Below are positions 42,867-52,124 of a DNA stretch of 64,000 nucleotides, one piece after another. The position numbers were made by a program, and so were the translations under genes. The stretch's first letter is position 1. Each line of letters opens with the position of its first letter. The notes below the pieces were generated by a model. The model was not told the origin of the DNA, made no database searches, and saw nothing but the letters and a program-made list of their open reading frames with translations. Source of the DNA: an uncultured Mediterraneibacter sp. (lineage in GTDB: Bacteria > Bacillota > Clostridia > Lachnospirales > Lachnospiraceae); assembly GCA_944377745.1 (NCBI GenBank), contig CALWFV010000001.1, positions 62,001 through 126,000 on the forward strand, written 5' to 3'.

Positions 42867-45470
42867 TCAGTTCTCTGTCTTTTTTATAAGGAGGATATGT
42901 CCAAACATTCCGGACGGTTCCAGTACTGCCCTCTCCGGCCCGAAGATCCCCGGTTTCGTATTTGCATTTCGGATCAGAGTGTTCACAACCCGGATCACGA
43001 TCTCATTTTCTCCGTCTTTCACCGCATCTGTGATATCTGCCGCATAGGGCGGACAGATCTTTTTCCCGACGTCCTCTCCGTTTACGATCACTTCCATGCA
43101 TTCATAAACATACTGTGGCTCCAGGACGATCCTGCAGTGTTCCTTCTTCAGGCTGACCTGTTTCCTGTATTCCATAATTCCGGAAAAATCCCTGTGCCGT
43201 TCCGATACAGGGAGCAGTGTGTTCAGTTCTTCCTTCTCTCCTTCTCCGCTCATTCCCGTTTCATACAGTGTCAGTTCCCATCCGCTGGAAATATCTGTCT
43301 CATCCACGATATCCCCGCCTGGCTTTTTCCGGAGGTCGCGCTCCGGATCCACAACAAGAATCATGGACTCATAGGGCTTCAGCAGGAGTTCAAATGAGTT
43401 TCCATTACGGGGCACTTCATACCATGTATCCTCAAGCGCCCGGTATTCTCCGTATGTTCCAGAGGCTGGCAGCGTGACTCTCTCCCTGATCTCAGCGGAA
43501 AGGGACGTATTAAAGAAGAAATAGATATCCTGTTCTTTCTTATAATGGTAGACAACAAGATTCCTGCACTCTTTTTCCGGAATCACATCCGAAACGCCCT
43601 TCTGCTTCAGCCAGCCTGCCAGTTCTTCCAGACTGATAACAGGATACCTTTGCAGAAGTCCGATCTCCCTGGCTTCTCCTGCCCCGATCACTTCCTTTGG
43701 CCTGCTGTTTATGAACACTGTCGTCAGATCAGGATTTGCGGAGAGAAAACGGAACACTTTCTCACTCAGATATTCCATCTCCGGTATGATCAAAACTTTC
43801 ATCACCCGCCCGTTTACGACAAGATTTCTGTCTTCCACACGGGTTCCGTAATATTCAACATCCTCGAACACATCCGCCGGAAGGATTTCATAGTCGATCT
43901 GATGCTCCTGGAGTTTTCTCCCCGGGGCATAAGACCGCATGGCTTTCCCTGCCCAGTCGCCTTCCGCCTCGTACAGAACAGCGGCCTGAGGCACATTCTG
44001 TCCTCCGCTGAAAATACTGCAGAGCCTGTCTGTGTATTTCATCAGTTCTCCGAAAAACGGGAACTGAGGATTATTCCCCCTTGCGTAATAGTGAGGCGGG
44101 CAGTCATCATCCGGATAGTCCGCCATGGAAAACGCATGTGGTACAAAACGGTTCACCCCCTGCGCCACCAGGTAATCCACCAGCCACTTCATATTTTTTA
44201 TCCCAAGTCCCCAACCGTAAGCGCCGAAGTTCTCGCACATGAGCCTGCCCTTTTTCTTTGGATCGATCCATGCCTCCGAAGCTCCCAGCTTCGCCAGACC
44301 GAAATGGAAGAACTGAGAATCCCCCGCGCCGGAAGGATTATGTCTTGTACTGTCCGGATTTCCGGGAACAATCTGATTCCCGATATTATCGATTCCTGCC
44401 ATATCCTGCCCTGCCATGGCGCGGAAATAGTGTCCCGCACCGCACCCCAGTCTGGTGTGCTGTCCGTTGTCCTCGATCACATGCCCGATATACTGCACTC
44501 CGTGGCTCCTGCACCACTCTCCGATCTGCCTGCTGAAGTTCTTTGCATAAAGCCGGCTCACACAGTCCATATAGTGGAATCGCAGCGCGGCGCACTTCCC
44601 GCCTTCGTCTTTGTACCAGAGATAAGGGATCTTCTGTTTCCATCCCGCCCCGCAGACGGTCTCCATTTTTTTCTCCAGTTCCCCGCACCACGGAAGAGGC
44701 ATCATCTTCTCTCCGATCTTGTCATCCATCTTCAGGTCGTCTGTATTATAAAATCCCGGCTCATCTGAGAAAAACCCGAGGATCGTCTTCCCGAACTCAT
44801 CTTTATAATGCTTATAATGAGCTTCGTACACACTCTCGATCAGCACCCGCACGGAGTCCTCGTCAATATAGTTGATATATTCCGGTCTTGCTCCGAAATC
44901 TGTTGTCATAAAGTTCACAAAGATCCGCCATGTCCCCTCCGGGACATCCCAGGTCAGGATTCCGTCTTTCACCTTCCCGGTCAGATCCGTCCCTTCTTCT
45001 GACAGGACATCTCCCTCTATCACCCGGTAAGCAGTGACACTGAGAACCCGTTTTTCATCGAGTACCGGCTTCACCTGCGGTTTTCCGAAGTCCATCCAGG
45101 TAAACTGTTTTTTTGTGAGAAGTTCCACATCGACCTGCACGCCGGGCAGAGGTCCGGTCGTCTCGACGAACTGTGTATACAGATATCTCCGTGCCCTCTC
45201 CGGATATTTTTCCGGCAAAAGTCCGTTTGCCTGCCCCGTCGGAAAATGAGCGTCGTCCAGGATCCATATCTTCATCCCCCGCTTCTTTGCCTCATCCAGG
45301 ACAATATCCACATCATGCCACCATCCTTCTCCCGCAAAGTCCGGATGAGGTCTCGCCTCCAGACAGACTGCCCGGATACTGGACTCAGAAATCTTTTCCA
45401 TCTCCGTCCGGATCACTTCTTCTGATTCACCCCGCATCCATAAAAACGGGAAAATATTGTTTTCCTGCAT
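42867..45470 (-). CDS. GH106-like glycoside hydrolase (putative alpha-L-rhamnosidase)
   Basis: An 867-residue protein. The start is the ATG at 45468-45470, with AAAGGTGG upstream; the reported GTG four codons earlier is weaker. The N-terminal half is a TIM barrel (FLWMRGESEEVIRTEMEKISESSIRAVCLEARPHPDFAG, LGFFSDEPGFYN, HVIEDNGQHTRLGCG); a catalytic Glu may lie in SDEPG or HVIEDN. The C-terminal part has jelly-roll domains, the last probably a galactose-binding fold (DISSGWELTLYE). The layout recalls GH106/GH2-like enzymes acting on rhamnosides, but I cannot confirm the family. The rhaD gene at 13.8 kb is consistent with rhamnose use. Confidence 0.68.
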   Translation of the reverse strand: MQENNIFPFLWMRGESEEVIRTEMEKISESSIRAVCLEARPHPDFAGEGWWHDVDIVLDEAKKRGMKIWILDDAHFPTGQANGLLPEKYPERARRYLYTQFVETTGPLPGVQVDVELLTKKQFTWMDFGKPQVKPVLDEKRVLSVTAYRVIEGDVLSEEGTDLTGKVKDGILTWDVPEGTWRIFVNFMTTDFGARPEYINYIDEDSVRVLIESVYEAHYKHYKDEFGKTILGFFSDEPGFYNTDDLKMDDKIGEKMMPLPWCGELEKKMETVCGAGWKQKIPYLWYKDEGGKCAALRFHYMDCVSRLYAKNFSRQIGEWCRSHGVQYIGHVIEDNGQHTRLGCGAGHYFRAMAGQDMAGIDNIGNQIVPGNPDSTRHNPSGAGDSQFFHFGLAKLGASEAWIDPKKKGRLMCENFGAYGWGLGIKNMKWLVDYLVAQGVNRFVPHAFSMADYPDDDCPPHYYARGNNPQFPFFGELMKYTDRLCSIFSGGQNVPQAAVLYEAEGDWAGKAMRSYAPGRKLQEHQIDYEILPADVFEDVEYYGTRVEDRNLVVNGRVMKVLIIPEMEYLSEKVFRFLSANPDLTTVFINSRPKEVIGAGEAREIGLLQRYPVISLEELAGWLKQKGVSDVIPEKECRNLVVYHYKKEQDIYFFFNTSLSAEIRERVTLPASGTYGEYRALEDTWYEVPRNGNSFELLLKPYESMILVVDPERDLRKKPGGDIVDETDISSGWELTLYETGMSGEGEKEELNTLLPVSERHRDFSGIMEYRKQVSLKKEHCRIVLEPQYVYECMEVIVNGEDVGKKICPPYAADITDAVKDGENEIVIRVVNTLIRNANTKPGIFGPERAVLEPSGMFGHILLIKKTEN

Positions 45471-45598
45471 ATGATCTTCCACCTTTCAGATTGATATTTG
45501 ATTTTTCTTAGAATACGCGTATTGATGAACTGAAAAAAGTATAGCAATATTTGAAAAGAAAGAATTGTATTTTTTTTATAGATATGACAGTATATTTT

Positions 45599-46660
45599 TT
45601 ACCTGTTTATTTTCTCCCGGTATTCTTTCGGGGATATCCCGTACCGTTTCCGGAATTTCTTGCTCAGATGACTGGAATCAAAGCACCCCACTTCCTGGCT
45701 GATCCGGCTGATACTCAGATCAGTCGTCTCGATCAGCTTCCTGGCATGGTCCACTTTCAGATCACTTACGATCTCATTAAAATTTTTCCCCGTGTGCTTT
45801 TTGAGCATCCTGCTGATATAGGATTCATTATAAGAGAAAAATTCCGCCAGTTCCCGCAGTGTGACTTTTCTGTAGTTTGCAGCGATATACCCAAGCATGG
45901 CAACAATATGGCGATCTGTACCTCCATTGGAAGATCCGGGTACGACCGCCATCATCTCATAATTTCGTATCAGCCATATGAACATCAGTCTGGCATACAG
46001 GACCAGGCATTCTTCAAATCCGAACCGTCTGTTTCTTCTTTCCAGGTACATGTCCCTCCAGAAACCTCTCAGCTTTTTATCCTCCCCTGCAGGAAACAGA
46101 AGGAACGGAGCGACCGCTTTGTCATAGAGTACCTTTTTAAAGAAATCCGACAGAAGGTTCTTTTCCCTCAGCATCCCGAAGAAAAAGTGTTCAAATGCAT
46201 CCCTGCTCACGATCAGGTTCATGACCACATCCTCATTGTGGACTGCCGCAAGCGCATGCATGGTATCCGGTGCCAGGAAGCAGACGTCGCCTGCTTTCAT
46301 CTCCACCGAAGTTTCACCGATATAGTTTACACAGGTCCCGCTGTAAACATATATAATCTCAAAAAAGGCATGGTTGTGGATAATAGGAAATGCATACCGC
46401 TCATGCATCCCCAGATCCACATCCCCTCTGTCCGCATAGATTCCTTTCTTCTCCAGTGTAATACCATAACCGGAAAATGTTGTAGAGCGGTAATGCTCCC
46501 GCATATCAGGGAGTTCCGGATCGTCTTCAGCCAGTTTTCTGTAGCTTTCAAAGGACAGCGGCGTCTCCAGCAGTTCCCTTTTACCCGACTCATAAATTTT
46601 TTTCATGATCTTTTCCTGCTCTGTCAGCGGGAACAACTTTCTCAGCGCTCTTTCTTCCAT
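45599..46660 (-). CDS. AraC-family transcriptional regulator
   Basis: A 353-residue regulator. A long N-terminal cupin-type sensor (HNHAFFEIIYVYSGTCVNYIG, EMKAGDVCFLAPDTMHALAAV) is followed by a complete pair of HTHs (VTLRELAEFFSYNESYISRMLKKHTG, LSISRISQEVGCFDSSHLSKKFRKRYGISPKEYREKINR). It follows the AraC-GH39 gene by 12 nt. Its likely target is the promoter of the GH106-like gene located 129 nt downstream. Confidence 0.88.
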   Translation of the reverse strand: MEERALRKLFPLTEQEKIMKKIYESGKRELLETPLSFESYRKLAEDDPELPDMREHYRSTTFSGYGITLEKKGIYADRGDVDLGMHERYAFPIIHNHAFFEIIYVYSGTCVNYIGETSVEMKAGDVCFLAPDTMHALAAVHNEDVVMNLIVSRDAFEHFFFGMLREKNLLSDFFKKVLYDKAVAPFLLFPAGEDKKLRGFWRDMYLERRNRRFGFEECLVLYARLMFIWLIRNYEMMAVVPGSSNGGTDRHIVAMLGYIAANYRKVTLRELAEFFSYNESYISRMLKKHTGKNFNEIVSDLKVDHARKLIETTDLSISRISQEVGCFDSSHLSKKFRKRYGISPKEYREKINR

Positions 46661-46672
46661 TTCATATTTCCT

Positions 46673-49066
46673 TTATATCTCTGTGATGATAATGTTCTGG
46701 ATCTCCTGTGATCCCAGCACAGTCTCGATTTCCAGCACCCCGTCTTCACTCTCCTGCTGCCTCAGGTAAATCTTAGGCTGAGTGACAGACTTAAGATATT
46801 CCATTTCTTCCATGTTCAGATCATTGTAATACCCTATTTTTTCCCATTCGTTCTGGATATTTCCAAACTCCTGGTTTACAGAATAAATCTTGATCTGATA
46901 CGTGCCTTCCTCTACATTTTTTATCCTGACAGTCAACTGAAGACGCTCATTATCCTCGAACATCCCCGCCTGTCGCTCCACCTCTATCTCATCTTCTTCT
47001 ACCAGATAATACCGGAAATTAAAATGCTTATAATTATGACAGCAGATACTGATCTGTTTCGATCCGCTGCAGGTGACTATGGCGTTTTCATTTTTCCCGA
47101 TACACCGATTTCCCAGCGCATTCATAAATTTAAATGCATAGTACGATGGTTTCCGTATACCGTCTTTTGTAAGGAGTCCGCAGCCGCCGTAAAGAATCTC
47201 TTTCGTATCATAATAATCCGAGAAAAGATCGGAGGCAAGCCAGTATCCGATCACGTCCGCATTCTGGCAGTTCTGTATCAGATTTTTCATGACATAGGCA
47301 CCCTTAAAGCAGCTGTCATTGAGCACATTCCTGTTGGACAGGGAATTGCTCCACTCTGTCACATGAAGTTCTGCGTCCATCTGCACTTCATCCATACACT
47401 GGCGCGCTTCCTCGATCTGATTTCTCAGATAGTCCTGATCAGGAGCATATACGCTTCTTCCCGCTTTGAGAAGCTTCTGATCAATAATATAGGGATAACT
47501 GTACAGGCTGATGAAATCAGGCTGTACTTTTCTGTTTTTCCATTTTCTCAGGATTTCCCGGAGGTTCTCTCCCGGGTCATTCAGACTGAATCCAGCTCCA
47601 CCGATATGGATCCCGGGAACATAAGTTTTAAAGATCCCGTATATGATCTCAAACGTTTCAAAGTATTTTTCCGGCTCCACATTGGAACGGATCACTGAAT
47701 TTTTCTCCAGCTCTATATACCAGGTCTCCACCTCTTCCATACCGTAACGTTTCACCAGGTGACGGATCAGCTCCTCCAGAAATCCTTTATTCTTTTCAAT
47801 GATCCGCATCTGGTTCTTATTATCCACGTCCACCAGTCTCTTATGTACATTCTGAAATACTTCTTTTGCCTTGAACCCCATCTCGATATACGGGTGAATC
47901 CCTTTCTCAACAAGGAAATCCAGGATCTTGTCAATCCTGCTGAAATTGTATTTTGTCTTTTGTTCGTCCAGGAAGATCATCATTTCATCAGACAGGAAAT
48001 TCCAGAATCTTACATACTCAAATCCGAGATTTTCTTTCAGATACTCAATCTGTTCCCTGACATCATATCGTAAAAGATCTTCTGCCGGGCCGATATTGAT
48101 CATCCTTTTCCAGTTTTTTTCGATCAGGGTTTCCTGTTCCGTATCGCATTCCAGTACAGACACCGTGGAATCCCCCTCCTCGGGTGCATCCACATGGTTG
48201 GATGTCAGATACTGCTCCACCCGGTTCATGATCTCTTCTGAATTTGTTTCCTGTTCCTGTTTCTCTGTCTTAGCCTGCATCTCTTCCCGGTATTCCGCCG
48301 GAGTCTGATGATAGATCTCGCGAAATGTCTTGTTAAAACCTGCAAGATTGGAAAAACCATTATCCATGGCAATCTTGATGATAGATTTGTCAGAGTAGAT
48401 CAGTTCCCCTACCGCATGCTCCATCCGGATATTGTTGACCAGCTTCAGAAAACTCAGCCCGAAATTCCGCTTGATGTATTTCGACAGATACGCGTTTGAC
48501 AGATACAGTTTATCCGCAAGTTCCTGTAACGTGATCTGCTCCTGATAATGAGACATGATATAATTCAGGATCTCATTCATCCTCTCGTCCGAAATCCCCC
48601 TCAGGGAATCATAGTGACTCATTCCCTTCTTCACGATAAAGGAAGAAGTCAGCAGATAAAGCATCTGATAGGATATACTTCTTCTTAACAGGAATGCCTG
48701 TCCCTCTGTTGTCTGGTAGTAATTAAATATCTGCCGGATATAATAGCGCATCTTTTCATAGCTCTCTGATTTTTCCACACTAGAGTCACAGAGAAAATAT
48801 ACCTGCTCCCCCTGGAACATCTCTGTCAGCATCTTATAATTGACAAAAATGCTCCCGATCAGTACTTCTCCTGAAGTGTGCCATTCGTGTCTGACATTGG
48901 AATTCACAATGAGGAAGTCATCCGTCTTCAGCGTATGGGCGCCGTTTTCTCCGCCTAACTCTATCTCTCCGTCCAATACATATATGATCTCCGGTTCCTG
49001 ATGGAAATGGAGTTCACGGTCTCTCATTGTTGAAAACTGACATTCTATGATCTCTTCGTACTTCAT
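46673..49066 (-). CDS. AraC-type regulator fused to a GH39-like domain
   Basis: A 797-residue fusion. Residues about 1-130 are a cupin (RELHFHQEPEIIYVLDGEIELGG), 160-270 the AraC HTH pair (ITLQELADKLYLSNAYLSKYIKRNFGLSFL, IIKIAMDNGFSNLAGFNKTFREIYHQTPAEYREEM), and about 320-680 a GH39-like barrel (FEYVRFWNFLSDEMMI, EETWYIELEKN, PGIHIGGAGFSL, LHVTEWSNS). The acid/base motif reads WYIELEKN instead of the NEPN typical of GH39, while the nucleophile Glu in VTEWS is kept. The barrel may be a ligand sensor rather than a working xylosidase. The last ~110 residues form a beta-sandwich. Confidence 0.85.
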   Translation of the reverse strand: MKYEEIIECQFSTMRDRELHFHQEPEIIYVLDGEIELGGENGAHTLKTDDFLIVNSNVRHEWHTSGEVLIGSIFVNYKMLTEMFQGEQVYFLCDSSVEKSESYEKMRYYIRQIFNYYQTTEGQAFLLRRSISYQMLYLLTSSFIVKKGMSHYDSLRGISDERMNEILNYIMSHYQEQITLQELADKLYLSNAYLSKYIKRNFGLSFLKLVNNIRMEHAVGELIYSDKSIIKIAMDNGFSNLAGFNKTFREIYHQTPAEYREEMQAKTEKQEQETNSEEIMNRVEQYLTSNHVDAPEEGDSTVSVLECDTEQETLIEKNWKRMINIGPAEDLLRYDVREQIEYLKENLGFEYVRFWNFLSDEMMIFLDEQKTKYNFSRIDKILDFLVEKGIHPYIEMGFKAKEVFQNVHKRLVDVDNKNQMRIIEKNKGFLEELIRHLVKRYGMEEVETWYIELEKNSVIRSNVEPEKYFETFEIIYGIFKTYVPGIHIGGAGFSLNDPGENLREILRKWKNRKVQPDFISLYSYPYIIDQKLLKAGRSVYAPDQDYLRNQIEEARQCMDEVQMDAELHVTEWSNSLSNRNVLNDSCFKGAYVMKNLIQNCQNADVIGYWLASDLFSDYYDTKEILYGGCGLLTKDGIRKPSYYAFKFMNALGNRCIGKNENAIVTCSGSKQISICCHNYKHFNFRYYLVEEDEIEVERQAGMFEDNERLQLTVRIKNVEEGTYQIKIYSVNQEFGNIQNEWEKIGYYNDLNMEEMEYLKSVTQPKIYLRQQESEDGVLEIETVLGSQEIQNIIITEI

Positions 49067-49168
49067 CCTGCACCTTCTTTACTATTTTCATTACATGCTG
49101 TTTTACATTCTATCATGTTCCCTCATGATTTTACAGGTTAAAGTATGCTGTCCCTTCTCCTGCACACA

Positions 49169-49198
49169 GGATATCACACTTCATACTGTGACATCCTG
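49169..49198 (-). terminator. Hairpin at the end of the GH43 gene
   Basis: AGGATATCACA / TGTGACATCCT, 11 bp with one wobble on the minus strand, partly inside the coding end; no U-tract. Confidence 0.5.
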
Positions 49199-50806
49199 AT
49201 AGCTTATCCCTGAGAACACAGCGCGATTCCCGCTCTCTTTCCCATTGCCGCTGGCAAAAACTCCTGCCATCATCCCGGTCATGCACCCCACGATCTCCGG
49301 ATTGATCAGCCTTCCATCCGCATGTTCATACACTGTGCGGCGCTGTCCGTTTTCCTCATAAAAGAAATTGAAGTCCTGTCCCTCCACTTCGACACAGAGT
49401 TCCGCGTCTGCAGACGGAGCGGGAATCTCAGCCAGTACCTTCTCTTTCGTCTCACTCTTAAAGTTTGGAAAGTGCGGCGGTACATCCATCTCACTCCAGG
49501 ACAGGATCACGCGCAGTACCTCTTCTCCGTCTTTCAGACTCTTTTCCATTCGATACTGATGGTCGCTGGCCTGAAGCAGCACAAGCCCTGCCGTTTCATT
49601 CTCCTGTGGAGTGAAATCCATCCGGCAGGAAAATCTGTAATCGATCCCCGTCACTCTTCGCCCGATAAAGCTGACACAGTCATCTTTTCGCCCATTCTCC
49701 GACTCATCCAGAAGACATTTCAACGGTTCATTGATCCTGCGCGGAAGACATTTCAGAGTAACCTCTCCGTTCTCAACCTTCCAGAAATCGCCGTAAGGTG
49801 TTCCCCAGAAGCACCAGTTTGCCGGAAGCTGATCCGTTATCTGTTCCTCTTCCATCAGTTCTTCTGTCCAGGGAAGATCCGGATCTGCTTCATACTCCCA
49901 TTCGATCTTTCCGGTTCCCGGGCTGAACACAGGCCATCCTCTCTCCCATTTTACAGGACAGATATACGTCTCTCTTCCCAGATTCTTATAGTATCCGCCT
50001 ATAGTCCTTGAAGCCAGCATTACGGCATACCAGTTTCCGGAGTCTGTCTCAACAAGATCCGCATGTCCCACATTGGCGATCTCGCAGTCATATCCCATCT
50101 GTCTGTGAGTCATGACCGGATTCCCCGGGAATCCCTCATACCAGCCTTTGATCTCTCTGCTCCTGGCAACTGTCACAGAATGATAATGTTCTGTTCCGCC
50201 TTCTGCGATCACCAGATAATAGTATCCATCCTTATGATACAGATGCGGTGCCTCCGGCGATGCGGCATTTCTCAGAGCGCTGTCCCAGATTGCTGTCGGT
50301 TCCCCGGTCAGTTTCATGGCCTGCAGGTCAAACTCACAGAGCCAGATTCCCCGTTCCATATTTCCGTCTGCTCTTTTCACCACGTTCCCCGTTCCAAGGA
50401 TATACGCACTCCCGTCCTCATCGATAAACAGGGAGGCATCGATTCCCGGCACATCATCCAGCCAGTAAGGCTCCGACCAGGGACCGGCCGGATCTTCTGC
50501 CGTGACGATATAATTCCCTCTGTCACTGAAATTCGTGTTAATAATATAAAATGTTCCGTCATAGTAGCGTATCGTCGGGGCCATGACGCCGCCGGTGAAT
50601 GTGTTTGCCTTGACATGAAAACCATTCTCTTTTGTCATCACATTCCCGATCTGCTCCCAGTGTGCCAGATCCCTGCTCCGGAAAATGGGAATTCCGGGAT
50701 GCAGTTCAAAGCTGGAACAGATCAGATAGAAACAGCCATCCGCTTTACAGATGGACGGGTCCGGATAAAATCCCGGAAGGATTGGATTCTTGATCACTTT
50801 TTTCAT
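49181..50806 (-). CDS. GH43 beta-xylosidase/alpha-L-arabinofuranosidase
   Basis: A 541-residue GH43 enzyme. The start is the ATG at 50804-50806 (MKKVIKNPILPGFYPDPS). The five-bladed propeller has the base Asp in YPDPS, pKa Asp in PGIDASLF and acid Glu in SPEAPHLY. A C-terminal beta-sandwich (about 325-540) is typical of subfamilies 10-12. It removes xylose or arabinose from xylo-oligosaccharides. No signal peptide, so it acts inside the cell. It is upstream of the AraC-GH39 gene. Confidence 0.94.
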   Translation of the reverse strand: MKKVIKNPILPGFYPDPSICKADGCFYLICSSFELHPGIPIFRSRDLAHWEQIGNVMTKENGFHVKANTFTGGVMAPTIRYYDGTFYIINTNFSDRGNYIVTAEDPAGPWSEPYWLDDVPGIDASLFIDEDGSAYILGTGNVVKRADGNMERGIWLCEFDLQAMKLTGEPTAIWDSALRNAASPEAPHLYHKDGYYYLVIAEGGTEHYHSVTVARSREIKGWYEGFPGNPVMTHRQMGYDCEIANVGHADLVETDSGNWYAVMLASRTIGGYYKNLGRETYICPVKWERGWPVFSPGTGKIEWEYEADPDLPWTEELMEEEQITDQLPANWCFWGTPYGDFWKVENGEVTLKCLPRRINEPLKCLLDESENGRKDDCVSFIGRRVTGIDYRFSCRMDFTPQENETAGLVLLQASDHQYRMEKSLKDGEEVLRVILSWSEMDVPPHFPNFKSETKEKVLAEIPAPSADAELCVEVEGQDFNFFYEENGQRRTVYEHADGRLINPEIVGCMTGMMAGVFASGNGKESGNRAVFSGISYQDVTV

Positions 50807-50908
50807 GCTCACATATCTCCTTTTTACGAATTTCTTCTTTCCTGTTTTCCATCATACTTCAAAACAGGTCAAAACTCTTCTGTTGATTTTGCAAAAAATA
50901 TAAAAAAT

Positions 50909-50954
50909 TTGATCAGTTTTTGTCATGAACAACTCACTTCATCAAACTGATCAA
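50909..50954 (-). terminator. Terminator of the ABC transporter operon
   Basis: TTGATCAGTTT (50909-50919) / AAACTGATCAA (50944-50954), followed on the minus strand by ATTTTTTATATTTTTT. Confidence 0.85.
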
Positions 50955-50981
50955 TTTTCCGCATCAGATTTTTGTCCTCTT

Positions 50982-52124
50982 TTAATGTGCTTTCTCTCTG
51001 GACACTGCCAGCGTCACGCACACAAACGCTGCCGCGAACACAAGCTGAATCCCGATCCCTGCCAGCACCTCTGTCCTCACGTTTCCGACAATGTTCCCGT
51101 GTTCCGCAAGCAGGTTGTTCACGTTTTCATACCAGTACACCGGCAGGAACTGAGCCGCCTTCCTGACGCCGCTGCTCAGATAGTCCATCTCCACGAACAC
51201 TCCGCAGAGAAAACACATCCCCAGGGCCAGGATATTTACTACTCCGTTCAGGGCGGTGGATGTCTTCACCAGCGTTCCCACCAGGTATGCCAGCGCCAGG
51301 GACGCCGCCAGCAAAGTAAAGGAGTTGAGCAGATGCCATCCTGCCCTTCCGCTGCTTAAAAATTCTTTCCCGTATGCCGCCATCGCAGCAACAGCACAGA
51401 TTCCCCAAAGGGCGAAAGCGATCACTCCGGCGGCTGCCAGACCTTCCATGCTCTGGCGCCGGACAGGCACGGCGGAAGCCCGCATCCGCTGAGGCAGACT
51501 TCCTCTCCGGAATCCCATCAGGATATACCCAAGCACATAGCAGAGAAGACTAAGGAACAGATACGGCAGATAACGGAAGAAAAAGACGTAGGAAGGAGTC
51601 TCCCCCGTATTCCCGCCAAGGTCAAGGAGCGTTACCTCCGCCGTCTCCCTGTCAGCCATGGCGGAGGCGATCTCCGTCTCCGTAAATCCCGCCGCTCCAT
51701 AGCTGCGTGCAAAGTTCAGAAAACTGCCGATCTGCTGCTCCACATAGTATCCGGCATAGGTTCCCGGCACAGTGGTCACCTGCAGGTTCTCTGTTCCCAG
51801 GATACACTTCTCCATGAACCCTTCCGGGATCCGGACGATATAGTCCACATTCCGGTAAAACAGCTCCTCCTGAAGGACTTCCCTGTCGTCTTCCAGCATG
51901 ACCGTTTCATTTGTCTTCCCGATATATCCGATGAGAGCTGCAGCGGCCTCGCCCTGATCTTCGTCCACGATCCCCACGGGAACATTTTCCGCCTGGTAGT
52001 CCTGCGTCCCTTCTCCGGCAAAGCTCTGGAACATGACCGTGATGCCGAAGAAGATTACAAGATAGAGAAGAATCATCCATATGTTCCTCTTTGCGATCTT
52101 CATATAAGCCCTAAATACTGACAT
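50982..52124 (-). CDS. ABC-2 type permease (2)
   Basis: A 380-residue permease. One N-terminal membrane segment (NIWMILLYLVIFFGITVMFQSF) is followed by a ~150-residue extracytoplasmic domain and five further segments. GTLVKTSTALNGVVNILALGMCFLCGVFVE is the typical ABC-2 core. It pairs with the permease at 52111 and overlaps its end by 14 nt, so the two are translationally coupled. The operon resembles bacteriocin or lipid-type exporters (Yhg/LinearmycinNM-like). Confidence 0.86.
   Translation of the reverse strand: MSVFRAYMKIAKRNIWMILLYLVIFFGITVMFQSFAGEGTQDYQAENVPVGIVDEDQGEAAAALIGYIGKTNETVMLEDDREVLQEELFYRNVDYIVRIPEGFMEKCILGTENLQVTTVPGTYAGYYVEQQIGSFLNFARSYGAAGFTETEIASAMADRETAEVTLLDLGGNTGETPSYVFFFRYLPYLFLSLLCYVLGYILMGFRRGSLPQRMRASAVPVRRQSMEGLAAAGVIAFALWGICAVAAMAAYGKEFLSSGRAGWHLLNSFTLLAASLALAYLVGTLVKTSTALNGVVNILALGMCFLCGVFVEMDYLSSGVRKAAQFLPVYWYENVNNLLAEHGNIVGNVRTEVLAGIGIQLVFAAAFVCVTLAVSREKAH

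Noticed and set aside
26238..50812. Bacteroidetes-type polysaccharide utilisation locus
   Set aside because: There are no SusC/SusD-like genes; uptake is by a GPH symporter and the regulators are AraC type, as in Firmicutes.
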